Notes: generated by a model from the letters alone, not told the origin. Counted from the stretch's first letter, positions 5,940 to 15,239 are shown. The stretch is DNA of 64,000 bases from JACKJK01 sp046159835 (GCF_046159835.1 NZ_JBJXCY010000001.1:372001-436000), one strand, 5' to 3'. Numbers and translations: made by a program.

Positions 5940-8891
5940 TCAGGCCCGCGCTGCGGACGCCTGCTTGGCCTGTGCCTTGGCCTGCTGCTTGGTGTTGGTG
6001 TTGTAGGTCAGCAGGCGGTGCGCTTCGTCCGCCGACATCGGCCGACCGAAGTAATAGCCCTGTGCAAACTCGCACCCGAGCGCCGCAAGCTCTGCCGCGT
6101 CGCGGTCGGATTCAGCACCTTCCGCAACCACGTCCATGCCGAGGTCATGCGCCAGCGCGACGATGGAGCGCAGGATCACGGGACGCGCGCCGGAACCGTT
6201 CTGGCGCACGAAGGATTTGTCGATCTTCACCGTGTCGAAGGGGAAACGCTGGAGGTAGCTGAGCGAGGAATAGCCCGTGCCGAAATCGTCGAGCGCGAGG
6301 CCCGCACCCGTCTCGCGCACCTTGGCGAGGATCTTGGCGGCGTGCTCCGGGTTTTCCATGACGATGGATTCGGTCAGTTCCAGCTTCAGTGATCCCCCCT
6401 GAAGGCCGTTGCGCGTCAGCACCGACTTCACGTCGTTGATGAGGTCGTTGCGCAGCAACTGCTTGGAGGACATGTTCACGCTTGCGAAGATGTCGCGGTC
6501 CTCGCCGACCGTCTTCTGCCAGATGGTGAGCTGGTGCGCGGCCTTGTCCATTGCCAGCAGGCCGATCTCGACGATCAGCCCGTTTTCCTCGGCAATCTCG
6601 ATGAACTCCTGCGGGTTCAACCGCCCGAAGCGCGGATGGTCCCAGCGCGCCAGCGCCTCGAAACCGGCGATGCGTTTGTCCGACAGCCGCACGATCGGCT
6701 GGTAGACCATGTCGATCTCGCCGGCCTGGATGGAGCGGCGCAACTCGCTGGAGAGCGACAGCCGGTCCACGCCGGATGAGCGCATGATCGGGCGGTAGCT
6801 TTCCGTGCGGTCCGGTCCCAGTCGCTTGGCGTAGAACATCGCGATTTCGGCATCTTCCAGCAGTTCCTCGCGGCGGCGCTTGGAACCGTCGAACTTGGCG
6901 ATGCCGATGGTCGCGGTCAGGAACAGTTCCTTTTCGGCGAAGCTCATCGGCGCGCGGACGGCCTTGCGCACGCCTTCGGCCAGCGCTTCGACGCGCGCCT
7001 GTTCGGTTTCGGAAACCAGGATCAGCCCGAACTGGTCGCCGGAAAGCCGGGCCAGCGTGTCCTGCGGCTTGAGCAGGCGTTGCAGGCGGCGCGCCAGTGT
7101 CAGCAGCACGCCGTCTCCCCCGGCGATGCCGATGGAATCGTTGATCTGGCGGAACTTGTCGATGTCGATGACGAAGACGGTCGGTTTCGACCCGTCGCTC
7201 TCGCGCGCCCGCATCATCACCACGTCCAGGCGGTCGAGGAACAGCTCGCGGTTGGGCAGGCCGGTGAGGTTGTCGTGCACCGCGTCGTGCAGCATCCGCT
7301 CTTCCGACGTCTTGGAATCCGTGACGTCCGTCAGGGTGCCGACGATGCGCTGGATTTCGCCGTCCGCGCCAAGGATCGGCCGCAGCTTGGTGCGCACCCA
7401 CAGGTAGTGCCCGTCGGCGGAGCGCAGGCGCACGTCCTGCTGAACGCGGCCACGGCGAAGTTCGACGACCGTTTCCAGCGTCGCGCGGAACCGGTCCCGA
7501 TCGGCGGCGTGCAACACGTCATGCCACTTGCGGATCGAGCCGACGAGTTGCTCCGGCGGAATGCCGAGGCGGTCGGCGATCTCGCTGCCGACGAACAGCC
7601 GGTCGCGCGCCACGTCCCAGTCGAAGACGTAGTCGCCCGCCCCGATCAGGGCGAGCGCCTTGCGCTGCAGGTCGGGCATGAAGCCCGAGCCAATCGTGAC
7701 GCCGGCAAAGGCGTGCTGCATGACGGTGAGGCCGAGCAGCAGCACCACCATGACGAGGCCGCCATTGAGCGCGGGCGCGGCGAGATCGTTCTGGATACGG
7801 CCGGTCACCACCAGCCAGGCCCCGAAGAGCCATGCACCCAGCAGCAGCCATGTCGGTATGAGCAGTATTGCGCGGTCATACCCGCGCAACGAAAGCAGCA
7901 GCACGATCACGAGACCGGCCAGGCCGGCAGCAGCGAGGATCATGCGCGACAGGCCTGCCGCCGATGAGGGATCGATTGCCGCCAGCGCGAGGATCAGCGC
8001 GACGATGCCGCACCACACAACAACGCCCGTGAGCAGGCGCAGGCGCCAGCGCCCGAAGCCGAGATAGACGAAGTAAAACAGCACCAGCGACCCGGCAATG
8101 ATCGCTTCCGCGCCTGCGCGGAACACCTGGTCATCGGCGCGGGTGGCCGAGAACAGTTTGTGCCAGAAGCCGAAATCGATGCACAGATAGGCCAGAACCG
8201 CCCATGCGAGCGCTGCGGCGGCCGGGAACATCATCGTTCCGCGCACCACGAATAGAATGGTGAGAAACAGCGCCAGAAGGCCGGAAATGCCAAGCACCAT
8301 GCCCTGGTAGAGCGTCAGCGAATTGGCCTTGTCCTTGTAGGCCTGTTCTTCCCACAGGCGCAGCTGGGGCAGGCGGTCGCCGGTCAGTTCCACCACATAG
8401 GTGACGACCGAGCCGGGATCGAGCGTGATGAGGAAGATGTCCGCGTCGGGCGCTTCCTGCCGGTCGGGGCGGAACCCCTGGCTCGGCGTGATGGCGGTGA
8501 TGCGCGAACTGCCGAGGTCGGGCTGGAACGTGCCCGAGCCTGCCAGCCGGAAGTGCGGCGCAACGAGGATGCGGTCCAACTGTTCGTCAGAACTGTTGCC
8601 GAGCGCGAAGACGACCCACGAGGTGCTGCGCCCCGGTTCGGTGGCACGCACCTCGATGCGGCGCACGATGCCGTCCGTGCCGGGCGCGGTGGAAATCTGG
8701 ATGCGCTCACCGTGGCGGGGCCACTCGTCGAGGCTCGCGGTCAGGTCGATGGCCTGAGCTTCCGGGCGCACGTTGATCGTGTCGAGTGCATGGGCCGGGG
8801 CCGCCAGCCAGACCAGCGCCACAAGCCACGCAGCCAGCATCTGCAAGACCGCGTGAAGCGGTCTCGCCGATTGGCGCTGGATGAAATGCAT
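5940..8891 (-). CDS. Membrane GGDEF/EAL protein with 7TMR-DISM sensor, degenerate GGDEF
   Basis: A predicted cyclic-di-GMP phosphodiesterase of about 983 residues. A signal peptide (cleavage near AAPAHA) is followed by an extracytoplasmic beta-rich region (to about residue 190, DISM extracellular type 2-like), seven hydrophobic segments (about 200-400), a PAS domain (about 425-535), GGDEF (about 550-700) and EAL (about 720-975). The GGDEF signature reads SGDQF (residues about 617-621), so cyclase activity is unlikely. The EAL domain keeps FEALARW, ELTESIVMEN, DDFGTGYSSL and KIDKSF, so it is probably active. ATG 8891 is chosen; TTG 8903 with GGCGGAG upstream is an alternative. It follows the acetyltransferase gene by 37 bases. 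Confidence 0.9.
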   Translation of the reverse strand: MHFIQRQSARPLHAVLQMLAAWLVALVWLAAPAHALDTINVRPEAQAIDLTASLDEWPRHGERIQISTAPGTDGIVRRIEVRATEPGRSTSWVVFALGNSSDEQLDRILVAPHFRLAGSGTFQPDLGSSRITAITPSQGFRPDRQEAPDADIFLITLDPGSVVTYVVELTGDRLPQLRLWEEQAYKDKANSLTLYQGMVLGISGLLALFLTILFVVRGTMMFPAAAALAWAVLAYLCIDFGFWHKLFSATRADDQVFRAGAEAIIAGSLVLFYFVYLGFGRWRLRLLTGVVVWCGIVALILALAAIDPSSAAGLSRMILAAAGLAGLVIVLLLSLRGYDRAILLIPTWLLLGAWLFGAWLVVTGRIQNDLAAPALNGGLVMVVLLLGLTVMQHAFAGVTIGSGFMPDLQRKALALIGAGDYVFDWDVARDRLFVGSEIADRLGIPPEQLVGSIRKWHDVLHAADRDRFRATLETVVELRRGRVQQDVRLRSADGHYLWVRTKLRPILGADGEIQRIVGTLTDVTDSKTSEERMLHDAVHDNLTGLPNRELFLDRLDVVMMRARESDGSKPTVFVIDIDKFRQINDSIGIAGGDGVLLTLARRLQRLLKPQDTLARLSGDQFGLILVSETEQARVEALAEGVRKAVRAPMSFAEKELFLTATIGIAKFDGSKRRREELLEDAEIAMFYAKRLGPDRTESYRPIMRSSGVDRLSLSSELRRSIQAGEIDMVYQPIVRLSDKRIAGFEALARWDHPRFGRLNPQEFIEIAEENGLIVEIGLLAMDKAAHQLTIWQKTVGEDRDIFASVNMSSKQLLRNDLINDVKSVLTRNGLQGGSLKLELTESIVMENPEHAAKILAKVRETGAGLALDDFGTGYSSLSYLQRFPFDTVKIDKSFVRQNGSGARPVILRSIVALAHDLGMDVVAEGAESDRDAAELAALGCEFAQGYYFGRPMSADEAHRLLTYNTNTKQQAKAQAKQASAARA

Positions 8892-8928
8892 GCTCCCGGG
8901 CAAACGCTGTACTCCGCCGGCGAAAACG

Positions 8929-9522
8929 TTACCGCGCCACGGGGCGCGGATCGTTGTGAATCATTGCGTAGAGCAGGTGGTCCTGCCAGTCGCCATTTAT
9001 ACACAGGTACTGTCGGGCGTAACCCTCCTGCGTGAAGCCGGACTTCTCCAGCAGCCGCGTGGAGGCTGCATTGCTCGGCAGGCATGCCGCCTCCACCCGG
9101 TGCAGCCGCAGCCGTTCGAAGGCAAACGCCACGATGGCAGGTACGACGCGGCTCATGTGGCCCTGCCGCGCGTGTGGCTCGCCGATCCAGTACCCAATCG
9201 ATGCGGCCTGCGTCACGCCCCGGCGCACGTTGCCCAGCGTGATGCCGCCTAGCAACTCACCGGTCTCTTCGCTGAAGGCGAAGAATGGGTAGGAGTGGTC
9301 GTCACGGATTTCCTGCGCGTAGCGGCGGATGCGCCGTCGGAAGGCGGGTTTCGTCAGGTCGTCGGCAGGCCAGAGGGGTTCCCAAGGCACGAGAAACTTG
9401 CGGCTGCGCGCACGCAGTTCCGCCCACGCGCCGTAGTCGGCGATCTGCGGCGTGCGCAGCCGGATACCTTCCGCGAATACAAGCGGGCCGGTCTCGCTGC
9501 TGGTCGAACGCAGGAACGCCAT
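8929..9522 (-). CDS. GNAT family N-acetyltransferase, RimJ/RimL type
   Basis: A 197-residue acetyltransferase of the RimJ/RimL branch, which acetylates protein N-termini or small amines from acetyl-CoA. The conserved core includes IGYWIGEPHARQGHMSR, with the acetyl-CoA pyrophosphate loop, and RLRLHRVEAACLPSNAAS followed by LLEKSGFTQEGYARQYL, the typical C-terminal half of RimJ-like enzymes. It lies 39 bases after the M16 protease gene in the same orientation. The substrate cannot be told from sequence; ribosomal protein S5 is one possibility. Confidence 0.87.
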   Translation of the reverse strand: MAFLRSTSSETGPLVFAEGIRLRTPQIADYGAWAELRARSRKFLVPWEPLWPADDLTKPAFRRRIRRYAQEIRDDHSYPFFAFSEETGELLGGITLGNVRRGVTQAASIGYWIGEPHARQGHMSRVVPAIVAFAFERLRLHRVEAACLPSNAASTRLLEKSGFTQEGYARQYLCINGDWQDHLLYAMIHNDPRPVAR

Positions 9523-9561
9523 GGACCGTCGATGTCTCCCCGTTTGCGCCGCGTCTTGCCG

Positions 9562-10839
9562 TCAGGCCGCGCGGCTTGCTCCAAGTCGTGCCGCCAGGTC
9601 GTCGATGCCCGCAAGCTTGCTTACCGGGCCGACAGCCGAAAGCGCAGGCCGGTTGGCCAGCGAGCGGCCCAAGAAGGCGCGCACGTCGCTCGCGCTCACC
9701 GCCTCGATCCGCTTGACGATATCAGACGTCGGCACCAGCCGCCCCAGCATCAGCAGCTGGCGGGCAAGCTGGCCCGCGCGGCTCGACGGGCTCTCCTGGC
9801 TCATCAGGATGGAGGCCTTGAGCTGCATCCGGGCGCGTTCGGTTTCGCGGTCGTCCACGTCCGCCGTCGCGCGGCCCAGTTCATCGACCGTCACGTTGAC
9901 CAGTTCGTCGAGATCATCCTTGCCGGTGGCTGCGCCCACGGCGAGTACGCCGGCATCCTTGAAGGCCATCGAGAAGGCATAGATCGAATAGCACAGGCCG
10001 CGCGTCTCGCGCACTTCCTGGAACAGCCGCGAGGACATGCCGCCGCCGAGCACGCCGGAGGCCACGCGGCCGATGTAGAAATCGTCGTCGTCGATGGCCG
10101 GCGCCGGGAAGCCCAGCACGATGTTGGCCTGGTCAAGGTCGCGCACATCGCGCCGCTCGCCGCCGGTGAACGATCCGGGCTCCGCCACCGGTCCCGCGTC
10201 ACCGGGGATCGCGGCGAGAACCTCTGCCGCCTGCGCCACGATGGCATCGTGATCGACCTTGCCGGCTGCCGCGACAACCATCTCAGGCCCACGGTAGTGG
10301 GTGTCGAGATAGGTCTGCAGGCCGTCTCGCGAGAACCCGCGCACGGTGTCCGGCGTGCCGAGGATCGGGCGACCGAGCGTCTGCCCGTCGAAGGCAGCTT
10401 CCTGAAACAGGTCGTGGACGATGTCGTCGGGCGTGTCATGCGCGGCGCCGATTTCCTGCACGATCACGTTCTGCTCGCGCTTCAGTTCGGTCGCGTCGAA
10501 GGTCGAGCCGGTGAGGATGTCGGCGAGAATGTCGAGGCCGAGCGGCACGTCGTCGGCCAGCATCCGCACGTAGTAGGCGGTCGTCTCGTAACCGGTCATG
10601 GCGTTGAGGTCGCCGCCAACCTGCTCGATTTCCTCGGCGATCTGCATGGCATTGCGCCGCGCGGTGCCTTTGAAGGCCATGTGTTCCAGCAGATGCGAGA
10701 TGCCGTGTTCGGCGGCGGCCTCGTTGCGCGCGCCGGTCTTCACCCAGATGCCGAGCGAGGCGGTCTCCAGGTGGGGCATGGTCTCGGTGACAACACGAAT
10801 GCCGTTGTCGAGGGTCGTCAGTCGAATGCGGTCGTTCAT
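9562..10839 (-). CDS. M16 family zinc peptidase, mitochondrial-processing-peptidase-like
   Basis: A 425-residue single-chain M16 metallopeptidase, the bacterial relative of the mitochondrial processing peptidase beta subunit. HLLEH at residues 49-53 is the inverted zinc motif HXXEH, with the distal Glu expected about 75 residues later in the ELKREQNVIVQEI segment. A second, inactive M16 half with the R/Y region makes up the C-terminus. The ATG at 10839 overlaps the thrC stop by 4 bases (ATGA), so the genes are translationally coupled. The frame is open far upstream, but that stretch is thrC read out of frame. The physiological substrates are unknown. Confidence 0.93.
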   Translation of the reverse strand: MNDRIRLTTLDNGIRVVTETMPHLETASLGIWVKTGARNEAAAEHGISHLLEHMAFKGTARRNAMQIAEEIEQVGGDLNAMTGYETTAYYVRMLADDVPLGLDILADILTGSTFDATELKREQNVIVQEIGAAHDTPDDIVHDLFQEAAFDGQTLGRPILGTPDTVRGFSRDGLQTYLDTHYRGPEMVVAAAGKVDHDAIVAQAAEVLAAIPGDAGPVAEPGSFTGGERRDVRDLDQANIVLGFPAPAIDDDDFYIGRVASGVLGGGMSSRLFQEVRETRGLCYSIYAFSMAFKDAGVLAVGAATGKDDLDELVNVTVDELGRATADVDDRETERARMQLKASILMSQESPSSRAGQLARQLLMLGRLVPTSDIVKRIEAVSASDVRAFLGRSLANRPALSAVGPVSKLAGIDDLAARLGASRAA

Positions 10840-12239
10840 GCCGTCTCCTGTGCCGCGCGGGCGTGCCGAAGGATGTGGGCTTCGACGGCGGCTGAATCGG
10901 CGGGAAGCGGCGTCGACCATTCCGGCCGGGTGTTGAGATCGCTCAGCCATTCGGGAAGCTGCGGCCGCACGCCGGTCGCCGCCTGCGTGGCATCGGGGAA
11001 CTTCGCAGGGTGGGCGGTCGAAAGCGTCACCATCGGTGACCCGCCCGAACGCGAGCGCGCGCTCGCCAGACCGACCGCCGTGTGGGGGTCTGCAAGGTAA
11101 CCGCAGACTGCAAGCGTGGAGGCCTGCGTATCGGCGGTTTCCTGCTCGCTGCAACGTGCGGAATCGAAGTCGCGGCGGATCGCGGACAGCGCGCCCTGGG
11201 GAATGGTGAACATGCCCGACTGCGCCTGGCCCGCCATCATCGAGCGCACCTCGGCTGCGTCGCGGCCGGTTTCCTCAAACAGCAGGCGTTCGAAGTTGCT
11301 GGACACCTGGATGTCCATGCTGGGGCTTGCGGTGTGAACCACGTCGCGCACCTCGTAGCGGCCCGTATCGAAGGCGCGCTTGAGGATGTCGTTGACGTTG
11401 GTCGCGACCACCAGCTTGTCCACCGGCAGGCCCATACGCTTGGCGACATAGCCGGCCAGAACGTCGCCGAAATTCCCGGTCGGCACGCAGAAGCTGACCG
11501 GACGGTGCGGCGCGCCGAGGATGGCCGCCGTGCTGAAATAGTAGACCGCCTGCGCAACGATCCGGCCCCAGTTGATGGAGTTGACGCCCGACAGGGCGAC
11601 CCGGTCGCGGAACTGCGAATTGACGAACATCGATTTCACGATGCGCTGGCAATCATCGAAGCTGCCGTCGATGGATAGCGCATGGACGTTGGCATCCTGC
11701 ACCGTTGTCATCTGCTTGCGCTGCACGTCGGACACGCGGCCCGTGGGAAACAGGATGAAGATGTCGGTGCGCTCGCGCCCGCGGAACGCCTCGATGGCCG
11801 CGCCGCCTGTGTCGCCGGAGGTGGCACCGACGATGGTTGCGCGCTGGTCGCGCTCGGCCAGCACGTGGTCCATCATCCGCGCCAGCAGCTGCATGGCGAC
11901 GTCCTTGAAGGCGAGCGTCGGCCCGTGGAACAGCTCCAGCAGCCATTGTCCGGCGCCGAGCTGCACGAGCGGCACCACCGCCGGGTGGCGGAAGGTGGCA
12001 TAGGCATCGCGGATCATCTCGCGCAGCGGGCCAGCGGCGATGTCACCGCCGGTGTAGGGCGAGATCACCGCCTCCGCCACGTCCGAATAGGGCATGGTCG
12101 CGAAGGCAGAGATCTGGTCCTGGCCGAGCTGGGGATAGGTTTCCGGGACATAGAGTCCGCCGTCACGGGCAAGGCCCGCCAGCAGAACATCGGCAAAGCC
12201 GAGCGCCGGCGCTTCCCCGCGTGTACTCACATATTGCAC
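10836..12239 (-). CDS. thrC: Threonine synthase
   Basis: Converts O-phosphohomoserine to L-threonine with pyridoxal phosphate. The 467-residue length fits the long, fold-type II class. The motif TLAFKDVAMQ carries the PLP lysine, and SGDTGGAAIEAF binds the cofactor phosphate. GTG is the start (12239), preceded by AGGA. It is coupled to the M16 protease by an ATGA overlap. The kinase that supplies its substrate, thrB, is in the same window but about 40 kb away. Confidence 0.95.
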   Translation of the reverse strand: MQYVSTRGEAPALGFADVLLAGLARDGGLYVPETYPQLGQDQISAFATMPYSDVAEAVISPYTGGDIAAGPLREMIRDAYATFRHPAVVPLVQLGAGQWLLELFHGPTLAFKDVAMQLLARMMDHVLAERDQRATIVGATSGDTGGAAIEAFRGRERTDIFILFPTGRVSDVQRKQMTTVQDANVHALSIDGSFDDCQRIVKSMFVNSQFRDRVALSGVNSINWGRIVAQAVYYFSTAAILGAPHRPVSFCVPTGNFGDVLAGYVAKRMGLPVDKLVVATNVNDILKRAFDTGRYEVRDVVHTASPSMDIQVSSNFERLLFEETGRDAAEVRSMMAGQAQSGMFTIPQGALSAIRRDFDSARCSEQETADTQASTLAVCGYLADPHTAVGLASARSRSGGSPMVTLSTAHPAKFPDATQAATGVRPQLPEWLSDLNTRPEWSTPLPADSAAVEAHILRHARAAQETA

Positions 12240-12310
12240 GGTACCGTCCTGGCCTCCGTCTGTCCGCAGCGTGCAAAGCTAACCGCTTTGAGCATCAAAG
12301 AAAATCGTGA

Positions 12311-13039
12311 TTACGCGCGCAGTTGTTGCCGTAGCCAGACGAGGTAAACGCCAAGCAGGGCGGCGGCAAGGCCGAACCATGTCAGCGCGTACTGAAAATG
12401 GTTGTTCGGAATTTCGATTCGGGTGGCTCCACCCGCCGGGAACCCGTCGCCGCGAGGCTCCTGCTCGACCACGTAGGGGAACAGGATGAGCCCGTTGCGC
12501 TGCTCCCACGTTTCGTAGGCCTTCGTCTGCATCGCCTCGTACTCGTACCAGTACCAGGCGTTTGCGTCTGGGTCGTTGTCGGGCGTGAATGTCCCACGCC
12601 GGTTGTAGGGCCGCAGCAGGCCGGTCACGGTGACCGTGCCTTCCGGACGCGCGGCTTCCTCAAGCAGGGCGTCGGGCACGTAGCCACGATTGACGAAGAC
12701 CTCTTCGCGTGCCTTCGTCGTGAAGCGGGTGACGAGGTTCCAGCCGGGTCCCTGCGGACCGCTGGTGTAGATGCGGATTTCACTTCCGTGGTCGAAATGG
12801 CCCGTGAGGCGCACGCGCGCGTATTCCAGGTCCTCGCCTGCCTGCATGGCACCGTGCAGGGCATCGAGATCGACGGGTTCCGCCGTGCGGCGCGTCTCGA
12901 TCTTCTCGATCACGCCGCGCTTCCAGTCCAGGCGTTCCAGTTGCCAGAAAGCCAGCGCACAGGTGAACGCGACGCCCACCAGCGTGAAGATGCTGGCAAT
13001 GACGATGGCCTTGCGCGGAGACGTGGCGGCAGCGGTCAA
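12311..13039 (-). CDS. SURF1 family cytochrome c oxidase assembly protein
   Basis: An inner-membrane assembly factor for aa3-type cytochrome c oxidase, involved in heme a insertion in subunit I. About 242 residues: one transmembrane segment near the N-terminus (IASIFTLVGVAFTCALAFWQL) and one at the C-terminus (LTWFGLAAALLGVYLVWL), with a periplasmic domain between them holding the family motifs SGPQGPGWNL and VNRGYVP. I prefer TTG 13039, which has AAGGA six bases upstream; TTG 13045, overlapping the DUF983 stop, is an alternative. It is in the oxidase cluster, downstream of coxC and DUF983. Confidence 0.93.
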   Translation of the reverse strand: MTAAATSPRKAIVIASIFTLVGVAFTCALAFWQLERLDWKRGVIEKIETRRTAEPVDLDALHGAMQAGEDLEYARVRLTGHFDHGSEIRIYTSGPQGPGWNLVTRFTTKAREEVFVNRGYVPDALLEEAARPEGTVTVTGLLRPYNRRGTFTPDNDPDANAWYWYEYEAMQTKAYETWEQRNGLILFPYVVEQEPRGDGFPAGGATRIEIPNNHFQYALTWFGLAAALLGVYLVWLRQQLRA

Positions 13040-13041
13040 GA

Positions 13042-13422
13042 TCAATCCTTGTCGAGACGGCCTTCAGCGGCCTTGTGGCGATATTGCTGGGCGATCATCC
13101 AGCCCTTGAGCATGCGCAGCAGGCCAAGCCCCAGCACCAGCAGCAAAGGCAGCCAGAGTACCGCGTGCACCCAGTAGGGCGGCTGGTAGGCGATCTCCAC
13201 GAACAGCGCGAGGCCGACGATGACGAAGCCGACGATCAGGATGACGAACACAGCAGGGCCGTCACCGGAGTCGGCGAAGGAATAGTCCAGCCCGCAGACC
13301 TCGCAGCGATCCTTCACGGTGAGATAGCCATCGAACATCTTTCCGCGCCCGCATTGCGGGCAGCGCCCGCTCATGCCACCGCTGCCGGGGTTATGTCCGA
13401 GATCGTGGTGGCCGTGCGACAT
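13042..13422 (-). CDS. DUF983 family zinc-ribbon membrane protein
   Basis: A 126-residue protein of the DUF983 family, typically found between coxC and surf1 in alphaproteobacterial oxidase clusters. Two Cys pairs (CPQCGRG near residue 20 and CEVCGLDY near residue 40) suggest a zinc ribbon, followed by two hydrophobic segments (VFVILIVGFVIVGLALF and AVLWLPLLLVLGLGLL). The N-terminus is His-rich (MSHGHHDLGH). The neighbourhood suggests a role in oxidase assembly or copper/heme delivery, but this is inference. Its stop codon touches the surf1 start. Confidence 0.9.
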   Translation of the reverse strand: MSHGHHDLGHNPGSGGMSGRCPQCGRGKMFDGYLTVKDRCEVCGLDYSFADSGDGPAVFVILIVGFVIVGLALFVEIAYQPPYWVHAVLWLPLLLVLGLGLLRMLKGWMIAQQYRHKAAEGRLDKD

Positions 13423-13455
13423 GGAACTCTTCCGAAAGTTGCGCTCTGAAAGCAG

Positions 13456-13480
13456 AAAAGGGCGGCAACGCCGCCCCTTT
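13456..13480 (-). terminator. Hairpin with T-tract after coxC
   Basis: GGGCGGC (13460-13466) pairs with GCCGCCC (13470-13476) around an AAC loop. Read on the minus strand the stem is followed by TTTT. It lies 26 bases after the coxC stop and 34 bases before the DUF983 start, so it may reduce read-through from coxC into DUF983 and surf1. Confidence 0.7.
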
Positions 13481-13506
13481 CATCAAGTGTACCGTGCCTT
13501 GTGGCG

Positions 13507-14337
13507 TCAGTGTGCCGCCGGCGTACCTGCACCCCAGACGTAGATGCAGATGAACAGGAACAGCCAGACGACGTCGACGAAGTGCCAGTACCAGGCAGCT
13601 GCCTCGAAGCCGAAATGGTGCGTCGGCGTGAAGTGACCCTTCAGCGCGCGAACCAGACACACGAGCAGGAAGATCGTGCCGATAAGCACGTGGAAGCCGT
13701 GGAAGCCCGTCGCCATGAAGAAGGTCGCGCCGTAGATGTTGTCGGAGAAACCGAACGCGGCGTGGGCATATTCGTAAACCTGCACGCAGGTGAACAGCGC
13801 GCCCAGCGCGACCGTCAGGATCAGGCCCCACTTCAGGCCGTTGCGGTCGCCGTGCAGCAGCGCGTGGTGCGCCCAGGTGACGGTGGTGCCCGAGGTCAAC
13901 AGGATCAGGGTGTTGATCAGCGGCAGGTGCCAGGGGTCGAACGTGGCGATGCCTTCCGGCGGCCACACGCCACCGGTGTGCTCGGTGCGCAGGACCTGGA
14001 TGGCCTCGTCGGCATAGAGCGCGGCATCGAAATAGGCCCAGAACCAGGCCACGAAGAACATCACCTCGGAGGCGATGAACATGATCATGCCGTAGCGCAG
14101 GTGGATCTGGACGACCTTGGTGTGGTGACCCTGGACTTCGGCCTCGCGCACGACGTCACGCCACCACATGAACATGGTGTAGAGGACGCCGAGCAGGCCC
14201 GGAATCGGGAGGAGGGCGCTGCCGCCATGCAGGTAGGTGATCGTGCCGACAGCCATCAGGAAAGCCGACACGGCGCCCACGAAGGGCCACGGGCTTGGAT
14301 CGACGAGATGGTAGTCGTGGTTCTGAGCGTGAGCCAT
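13507..14337 (-). CDS. coxC: Cytochrome c oxidase subunit III
   Basis: Structural subunit III of the aa3-type terminal oxidase; it stabilises the catalytic core and lipid environment. The 276-residue protein has seven predicted transmembrane segments, starts MAHAQNHDYHLVDPSPWPF as in alphaproteobacterial homologues, and has the signatures FVAWFWAYFDAAL and HFGFEAAAWYWHFVDVVWLFL. ATG 14337 is used instead of the upstream in-frame ATG at 14373 because it matches the conserved N-terminus. It follows ctaG in the cluster. Confidence 0.96.
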   Translation of the reverse strand: MAHAQNHDYHLVDPSPWPFVGAVSAFLMAVGTITYLHGGSALLPIPGLLGVLYTMFMWWRDVVREAEVQGHHTKVVQIHLRYGMIMFIASEVMFFVAWFWAYFDAALYADEAIQVLRTEHTGGVWPPEGIATFDPWHLPLINTLILLTSGTTVTWAHHALLHGDRNGLKWGLILTVALGALFTCVQVYEYAHAAFGFSDNIYGATFFMATGFHGFHVLIGTIFLLVCLVRALKGHFTPTHHFGFEAAAWYWHFVDVVWLFLFICIYVWGAGTPAAH

Positions 14338-14396
14338 GTTTGGTTTTCTCCCCCAGTCCGGCGCGCCCCGCACGCCGGCAATTGCGTCGTTCTGCT

Positions 14397-15020
14397 CTAG
14401 CCGCCCTGCGGCACGCGATCAAGCTTCGGCAGTGTTGCCGGAGCCTGCGATACCGAAGGGCTATCTTCCTTTTCGGTCGGAAAAAACGTGTAGGACAGCG
14501 TGATTTCCGGAAGTCCTGTCATGTCGGGATCATCCACGATGGCAGGGTCGATGTAATAGGCGACGGGCATGTCGACCTGTTCGCCGGCGGCAAGCGTCTG
14601 CTCGGTGAAGCAGAAGCATTCCACCTTCACGAAATACTGGCCGGCAGCCGGCGGTGTGACATTGAACGATGCCGATCCCGTCGTCTCGCGGTCGTCGTCG
14701 TTGCGCGCGACGTAGATCATCAGCGCGTTCTCGCCGACCTTCACGCGCGTCTCGCGTTTTTCGGGACGGAACGCCCAGTTGAGATCGTTGGACACGTTCG
14801 CGTCGAAGCGCACAGAAATTGTCTGGTCGAGAACCTGGCCCGACGAGGCTTCCGCACGCTGCGTGGTGCCGCCGAAGCCGGTCGTGCGGCAGAACAGGTC
14901 GTAGAGCGGGACGGCGGCAAACGCCGCGCCGGTCATGATCGCAACGACGCTCGCGCACACCAGCGCAGTGCGCGCGTTGGAGCCGCCCTTTGCCTTGGTG
15001 GTCTGGTTGTCGTTCGCCAC
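14397..15020 (-). CDS. ctaG: Cytochrome c oxidase assembly protein CtaG (Cox11 family)
   Basis: Delivers copper to the CuB site of oxidase subunit I. The 207-residue protein has one N-terminal membrane anchor (ALVCASVVAIMTGAAFAAVPLYDLFC) and a periplasmic immunoglobulin-like domain with the copper-binding CFCF motif (VECFCFTEQTL). The PLYDLFCRTTGFGG segment is a family hallmark. The C-terminal extension (about 20 residues, Ser/Pro-rich) is not conserved. It sits between the ctaF-like gene and coxC, the usual order. Confidence 0.96.
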   Translation of the reverse strand: MANDNQTTKAKGGSNARTALVCASVVAIMTGAAFAAVPLYDLFCRTTGFGGTTQRAEASSGQVLDQTISVRFDANVSNDLNWAFRPEKRETRVKVGENALMIYVARNDDDRETTGSASFNVTPPAAGQYFVKVECFCFTEQTLAAGEQVDMPVAYYIDPAIVDDPDMTGLPEITLSYTFFPTEKEDSPSVSQAPATLPKLDRVPQGG

Positions 15021-15036
15021 GGTCCGTCGGTCCCTG

Positions 15037-15237
15037 TCAGCTGCCGTAATTCGCGGTCATCTTCACGATGGTGACCACGTAGAAAAGGATCATCATGCCC
15101 ACCAGCGTCAGCGCGATCGCGATGTTGCGCGAGCGGCGCTTCTTGCGGAAGGCTTCGTCCGGCGTGAAGCCGTCTTTCGGCTCAGCCAGCTCAGACGGCT
15201 CAGCCGACGCATCGGTCTTGTTCTCGCTCTCGCTCAT
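15037..15237 (-). CDS. Small membrane protein of the oxidase cluster (CtaF/CoxF-like)
   Basis: A 66-residue protein with a charged N-terminus (MSESENKTDASAEPSEL), a basic stretch (RKKRRSRN) and one transmembrane helix (IAIALTLVGMMILFYVVTIVKM). It starts 2 bases from the ctaB stop and ends 16 bases before ctaG. Short proteins of this kind lie between ctaB and ctaG in many alphaproteobacteria and are annotated CoxF or CtaF. Its function is not established. The frame is open far upstream through ctaB, but the ATG at 15237 gives the conserved short form. Confidence 0.85.
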   Translation of the reverse strand: MSESENKTDASAEPSELAEPKDGFTPDEAFRKKRRSRNIAIALTLVGMMILFYVVTIVKMTANYGS

Positions 15238-15239
15238 GC

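Noticed and set aside
9295..11100. A 601-residue open frame on the plus strand, antisense to the M16 protease
   Set aside because: The M16 protease has an intact HXXEH motif and a coupled start; the antisense frame has no support.
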